Under the pieces are notes generated by a model. That model did no database searches, was not told the origin of the DNA, and saw only the letters and a program-made list of their open reading frames with translations. Shown here one piece after another: positions 21,761-23,323 of a stretch of 23,323 nt of DNA (its first letter is position 1; every line of letters starts with the position of its first letter). The DNA is taken from NCBI GenBank assembly GCA_964516555.1, contig CAZFAI010000009.1, forward strand, positions 1 to 23,323. The letters run 5' to 3'. Made by a program: the position numbers and the translations under genes. Source of the stretch: CAZFAI01 sp964516555. Lineage in GTDB: Bacteria; Patescibacteriota; Microgenomatia; UBA12405.

Positions 21761-23322
21761 AACGAAAAACTCAAGCAATAGATCCGTCCGAAAAGAAAGC
21801 GATTATTTATTTACGTGTATCCACCGAAGAGCAAGTTGATAACTTTTCTCTTGACACCCAGGAAGGGATTTGTCGTAAAGAAGCTGAAAAACGCGGCTAT
21901 GAAGTAGTTGAGATATTTCGTGAAGAAGGTAGGTCGGCTAAAAGCATTCTAGGTCGTCCTATCCTCATCAGTCTGCTTGAATACGCTCGAAAAAACAAGC
22001 ACAAAATTCAAGCGCTCTTTGTATATCGCTTAGATCGTATTTCCCGCCAAACTGCTGACTATCTAGCTATTCGCAAAAAACTAGGCGAATGCGGTATAAC
22101 GATTATTTCTTCAACAGAACCCACGGGTGACAGCCCTACCGAAAAGCTGGTTGAGACAATTCTGGCTGGGTTTGCTCAACTCGATAATGATATCCGAAGT
22201 GAGAGAGCCAGAAACGGACTGCGGGCACGATATAAATCCGGCCTTATTAGTGGTAAAGCACCGCTGGGATATAAGTTTGATATGGGCTTTGCAGTTAAAG
22301 ATCCTGAGGCTTGGGATAAAGTCAAAAATGCCTGGGATATTATGGCAGCTGGTAAGACCAGCCTATCACAAATAGCCAGAATTATGACCGAGAGCGGCTT
22401 AACAGAAACCCACGGAGGTCGAAGCTATAAAATCAGAACTCAGACAGCTGCTCGTATCTTTAGGCTGAAATTTTATGCCGGTATGTTGACTTCCAAGACC
22501 TATCCTGACGAGATTAAAGGTCAACATGTGCCAATGATCACTTTAGAACAATTTTACAAAGTCCAAGCTATCCTGGACGGCCGTAGAGTAAATGACGTGG
22601 TATTGGTAAGAAGAACGCGTGAGACTGATGATTTTCCCTTGAGGAGAATTGTTAAATGTGGTGTCTGCAATATTGGTTTAACCGGTGGTTGGAGTCGTGG
22701 TCGTAGTGGCCGCTATCCATATTACCGCTGTTCCGGCGGATGCACTAAATCCATTAAGGTGGAAATACTGGATAGTGCTTTAGTTGAACTGCTAAAGCGG
22801 GTTACTCCCAAACCGGAAGCGTTAAATCTATTCATTCTTCGTATGTATAAGGTCTATCACGAACGATACGCCCGTCTGAAACTTATGAAAGACAAGGCTG
22901 ATGCCGGAATAGTCAGCTTGCAAGAAATGCGGCGACAGTTGGTTGAGAAAAACCTATCGGGTATTTATTCCGATGAAATCTTTAAGGAACAAAACAGCAT
23001 TATTGAGGATAAAATGACAAAAGCTCAAATCGTCAAAGATGACTCATTAATTGAAAAATACAATATCGACAAAGTAACTGACTTTATGAGAACGCTACTG
23101 GCAGATTTAGGAGAATCGTACAAACATTCAAATCTACCCCAGGCTAAAGTGCTTCTTGGTTCAATCTTCCCCTCTGGAATGGCTTGGGACTATAACGGTA
23201 CATTGAATCATGAATTAAGCCCGTTGTATCGGGAAATTCTCGACTTTGATAAACCGAGACTCCCGTCTGGAGCGGGATACGGGAGTCGAACCCGTCTTTT
23301 CACCTTGGAAGGGTGGCGTTGA
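21757..23322 (+). CDS. Large serine recombinase (integrase), C-terminus reading into tRNA
   Basis: This 521-residue large serine recombinase would integrate and excise the element. The resolvase domain spans about 14-155, with catalytic S22 in YLRVSTEEQ, YRLDRISR (90-97) and SERARNG. The recombinase domain follows (about 160-270), then a zinc-ribbon domain with C291-x2-C294 and C315-x3-C319, and a coiled-coil region (about 360-410). The last residues, from GAGYGSRTR to the end, are antisense translation of the tRNA-Gly gene beyond the att core at 23269-23277. They are thus host-derived and exist only in the integrated state. In a circle the frame would continue into 56-157. ATG 21757 has a strong Shine-Dalgarno and overlaps the upstream gene by 4 nt. 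Confidence 0.93.
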   Translation: MKRKTQAIDPSEKKAIIYLRVSTEEQVDNFSLDTQEGICRKEAEKRGYEVVEIFREEGRSAKSILGRPILISLLEYARKNKHKIQALFVYRLDRISRQTADYLAIRKKLGECGITIISSTEPTGDSPTEKLVETILAGFAQLDNDIRSERARNGLRARYKSGLISGKAPLGYKFDMGFAVKDPEAWDKVKNAWDIMAAGKTSLSQIARIMTESGLTETHGGRSYKIRTQTAARIFRLKFYAGMLTSKTYPDEIKGQHVPMITLEQFYKVQAILDGRRVNDVVLVRRTRETDDFPLRRIVKCGVCNIGLTGGWSRGRSGRYPYYRCSGGCTKSIKVEILDSALVELLKRVTPKPEALNLFILRMYKVYHERYARLKLMKDKADAGIVSLQEMRRQLVEKNLSGIYSDEIFKEQNSIIEDKMTKAQIVKDDSLIEKYNIDKVTDFMRTLLADLGESYKHSNLPQAKVLLGSIFPSGMAWDYNGTLNHELSPLYREILDFDKPRLPSGAGYGSRTRLFTLEGWR

Positions 23323-23323
23323 A
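23268..23323 (-). tRNA. tRNA-Gly(TCC), 3' part only
   Basis: Read on the minus strand, the sequence gives the anticodon loop CTTCCAA (anticodon TCC), the T arm ACGGG-TTCGACT-CCCGT, the acceptor strand ATCCCGC, discriminator T and an encoded CCA ending at 23268. T73 is usual for tRNA-Gly. The anticodon stem pairs except for its outermost pair (C-A). The 5' half lies beyond the window. The recombinase gene overlaps it antisense, and its stop at 23320-23322 is inside the tRNA. The terminal CCA falls on the element side of the att core. Confidence 0.88.
23269..23277. repeat. Putative right attachment core (GGAGCGGGA)
   Basis: This copy lies in the acceptor end of tRNA-Gly and matches 47-55 exactly. 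Sequence to its left belongs to the element (recombinase gene), and sequence to its right is the tRNA body, hence host. Integration into the 3' end of a tRNA gene keeps the tRNA intact, as is seen here. GGA is codon 505 of the recombinase. Confidence 0.65.

Overview
The window reads as one complete integrated mobile element of about 23.2 kb, carried in a draft (probably metagenomic) scaffold with two N gaps (11460-11470 and 17137-17146). The compact cell-surface transfer module (VirB2-like pilin, VirB6/TrbL-like protein, PrgI, split TraC/VirB4, M23 peptidase, replication-relaxation protein, large VirD4-like ATPase) is the arrangement typical of Patescibacteria/CPR genomes and some Gram-positive-like elements. 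A Patescibacterial host is therefore my best guess, made from gene content only. TGA and TAA both serve as stops, so nothing suggests a recoded UGA.

Ends. At the right edge a large serine recombinase gene runs antisense into the 3' half of a tRNA-Gly(TCC) gene. A 9-bp exact repeat, GGAGCGGGA, lies inside the tRNA acceptor end (23269-23277) and again near the left edge (47-55). The left copy sits in an open frame that is in phase with the recombinase. Joining the two copies, as in an excised circle, would replace the tRNA-derived last 14 residues of the recombinase by a 33-residue element-encoded tail ending at 157. That tail overlaps the first left-end gene (PLD-like) by 8 nt. I take 47-55 and 23269-23277 as the att cores.

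Layout. 150-893 (+): PLD-like nuclease-fold protein and a small unknown. 896-10962 (-): a defence/accessory block read right to left, comprising an excisionase-type HTH, HsdM, an unknown, HsdS with a triple 12-bp repeat, HsdR, an AlbA_2/Schlafen-type protein, a HEPN-like protein, a Cas4/RecB-like nuclease with four cysteines, a small PD-(D/E)XK-like protein and an XRE regulator. 11021-16165 (-): type IV secretion operon (pilin, VirB2-VirB6 fusion-like protein, PrgI, TraC N-terminal-like protein, VirB4 ATPase, M23 hydrolase), preceded by a promoter and a leader with a terminator hairpin. 16369-16998 (-): unknown. 17000-17400: non-coding, rich in inverted repeats. 17400-17717 (+): DUF2958. 17764-18534 and 18669-21251 (-): replication-relaxation protein and VirD4-like coupling ATPase. 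21410-23322 (+): small unknown and serine recombinase.

Functionally, the recombinase would integrate and excise the element at tRNA-Gly. The VirB4/VirD4/VirB6/pilin set would build a DNA-translocating channel, and the M23 enzyme would open the wall. The restriction block would defend host and element. No classical MOB relaxase is visible, so how the DNA is nicked or whether it moves by conjugation is open.
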